64,000 bases of DNA from positions 186,001-250,000 of the forward strand of contig NZ_FNRA01000008.1 of assembly GCF_900107535.1 (NCBI RefSeq), written 5' to 3'. The stretch is from Pedobacter hartonius (lineage in GTDB: Bacteria; Bacteroidota; Bacteroidia; Sphingobacteriales; Sphingobacteriaceae). Every line of letters begins with the position of its first letter. The first letter of the stretch is position 1. Positions 63,582 through 64,000 of this stretch are shown in pieces. Made by a program: the position numbers and the translations under genes. The notes beneath the pieces are model-generated. The model worked only from the letters and a program-made list of their open reading frames with translations, had not been told where the DNA came from and ran no database searches.

Positions 63582-64000
63582 GGTGATGTGAGTTCGTTAA
63601 TTTTCCAAGTTTACAAAATTTATGTTAAAGGAAAGAAAGTAGCTTAAGCGTGGAGATTTCAGAGAGGTTTACCATATCGTTACGGAATCTTAAGTCAATA
63701 CCTTTCGTTTAAAATTGACCCGTACAATATAGTGATTGCTAAGATATTCGAGGTTGGTTGCCAAATTTAAAACTGGTCAATTCGCTACGAAATCACTTAG
63801 TGGGTATTTCGCCAAAAGCGGCAACTCGTTCCGCGTTTAAAGATGGTTTAAGTATATTATAGAACTGTACAAACAGTAGTAAGCGTGTAAATTGGCACGC
63901 CCCAGCAACATGATTTTTCGTCTTCCTCAAATAGAACAACAAGCTAAAAATATTTAGCTTAGTACCTATAAACATTAATCCTCATCAATCAGCTTCGCAA
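63582..64000. other. 419-bp right edge without a recognised gene
   Basis: It contains the promoter region of the two-gene operon, an inverted octamer aattgacc/ggtcaatt (63713-63720 and 63775-63782), and AT-rich sequence. The octamer lies in ttaaaattgacc, which also occurs at 56819-56830 (the IS3 end) and nearly at 57311. No gene, tRNA or integrase can be supported. The accessory region may continue beyond the window. Confidence 0.4.

Noticed and set aside
1..64000. CRISPR array or rRNA genes
   Set aside because: No regular spaced repeats and no conserved rRNA segments were seen on either strand.

Overview
This window looks like chromosome from a Bacteroidota member of the Sphingobacteriaceae type, probably Pedobacter or a close relative. 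The support is a complete 14-gene nuo operon with the short NuoG typical of the phylum, the type IX secretion/gliding genes porV and gldJ, an ExbB-ExbD-ExbD-TonB cluster, SusC/TonB-receptor-like outer-membrane barrels, and promoters matching the Bacteroidota pattern TTG-N(17-23)-TAnnTTTG. No rRNA gene, complete tRNA gene or CRISPR array was seen. The genus is inference from protein resemblance only.

Layout. 0.2-4 kb: a secreted repeat protein facing a TonB-receptor-like barrel protein across a shared hairpin terminator. 4.3-10.3 kb: a surface-glycan block (flippase, two SAM methyltransferases, three glycosyltransferases). 10.5-17.2 kb: small stress and housekeeping genes (PfpI/DJ-1 protein, TypA, TIP30-like protein, Crp-type regulator, YceI, pirin), including a decayed two-gene remnant at 14.25-14.84 kb and a pirin gene with an in-frame amber codon. 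17.2-21 kb: lipoprotein, ispF and porV, divergent from gldJ. 21-25.5 kb: a run of minus-strand genes (biotin carrier, DUF4159, rsmE, CorC-type protein, ppa, DedA). 25.5-38.4 kb: nuoA-N, transcribed right to left. 38.5-44.5 kb: a TPR protein, a PstS-like lipoprotein and the TonB/ExbBD energisation genes. 44.8-49.3 kb: pckA, a SUI1-like factor, a lipid kinase, and metK behind a structured leader that resembles a SAM riboswitch. 49.5-54.7 kb: trehalase, a small conserved protein, a GH39-like glycosidase and an epoxide hydrolase.

54.8-64 kb is an accessory region. It carries two direct repeats that each end in a fragment resembling a tRNA-Asp 3' end, an M61 peptidase between them, an internally deleted IS3-family remnant, a zeta-toxin gene broken by one frameshift beside a small putative antitoxin, and a two-gene minus-strand operon of two large proteins. 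The first of these (591 aa) has no obvious name, but its N-terminal half shows the Glu-Lys-Cys pattern of the nitrilase (carbon-nitrogen hydrolase) superfamily. The second (1018 aa) is an SMC/Rad50-like ATPase with a CPMC zinc hook and an unusual ~200-residue N-terminal extension. A hydrolase coupled to an SMC-like ATPase next to toxin and mobile-element debris is the best candidate here for an undescribed defence-type system.

The metabolic genes fit an aerobic heterotroph: NADH oxidation by complex I, proton-driven TonB uptake of polymers, gluconeogenesis through PEP carboxykinase, and glycoside scavenging in the periplasm.
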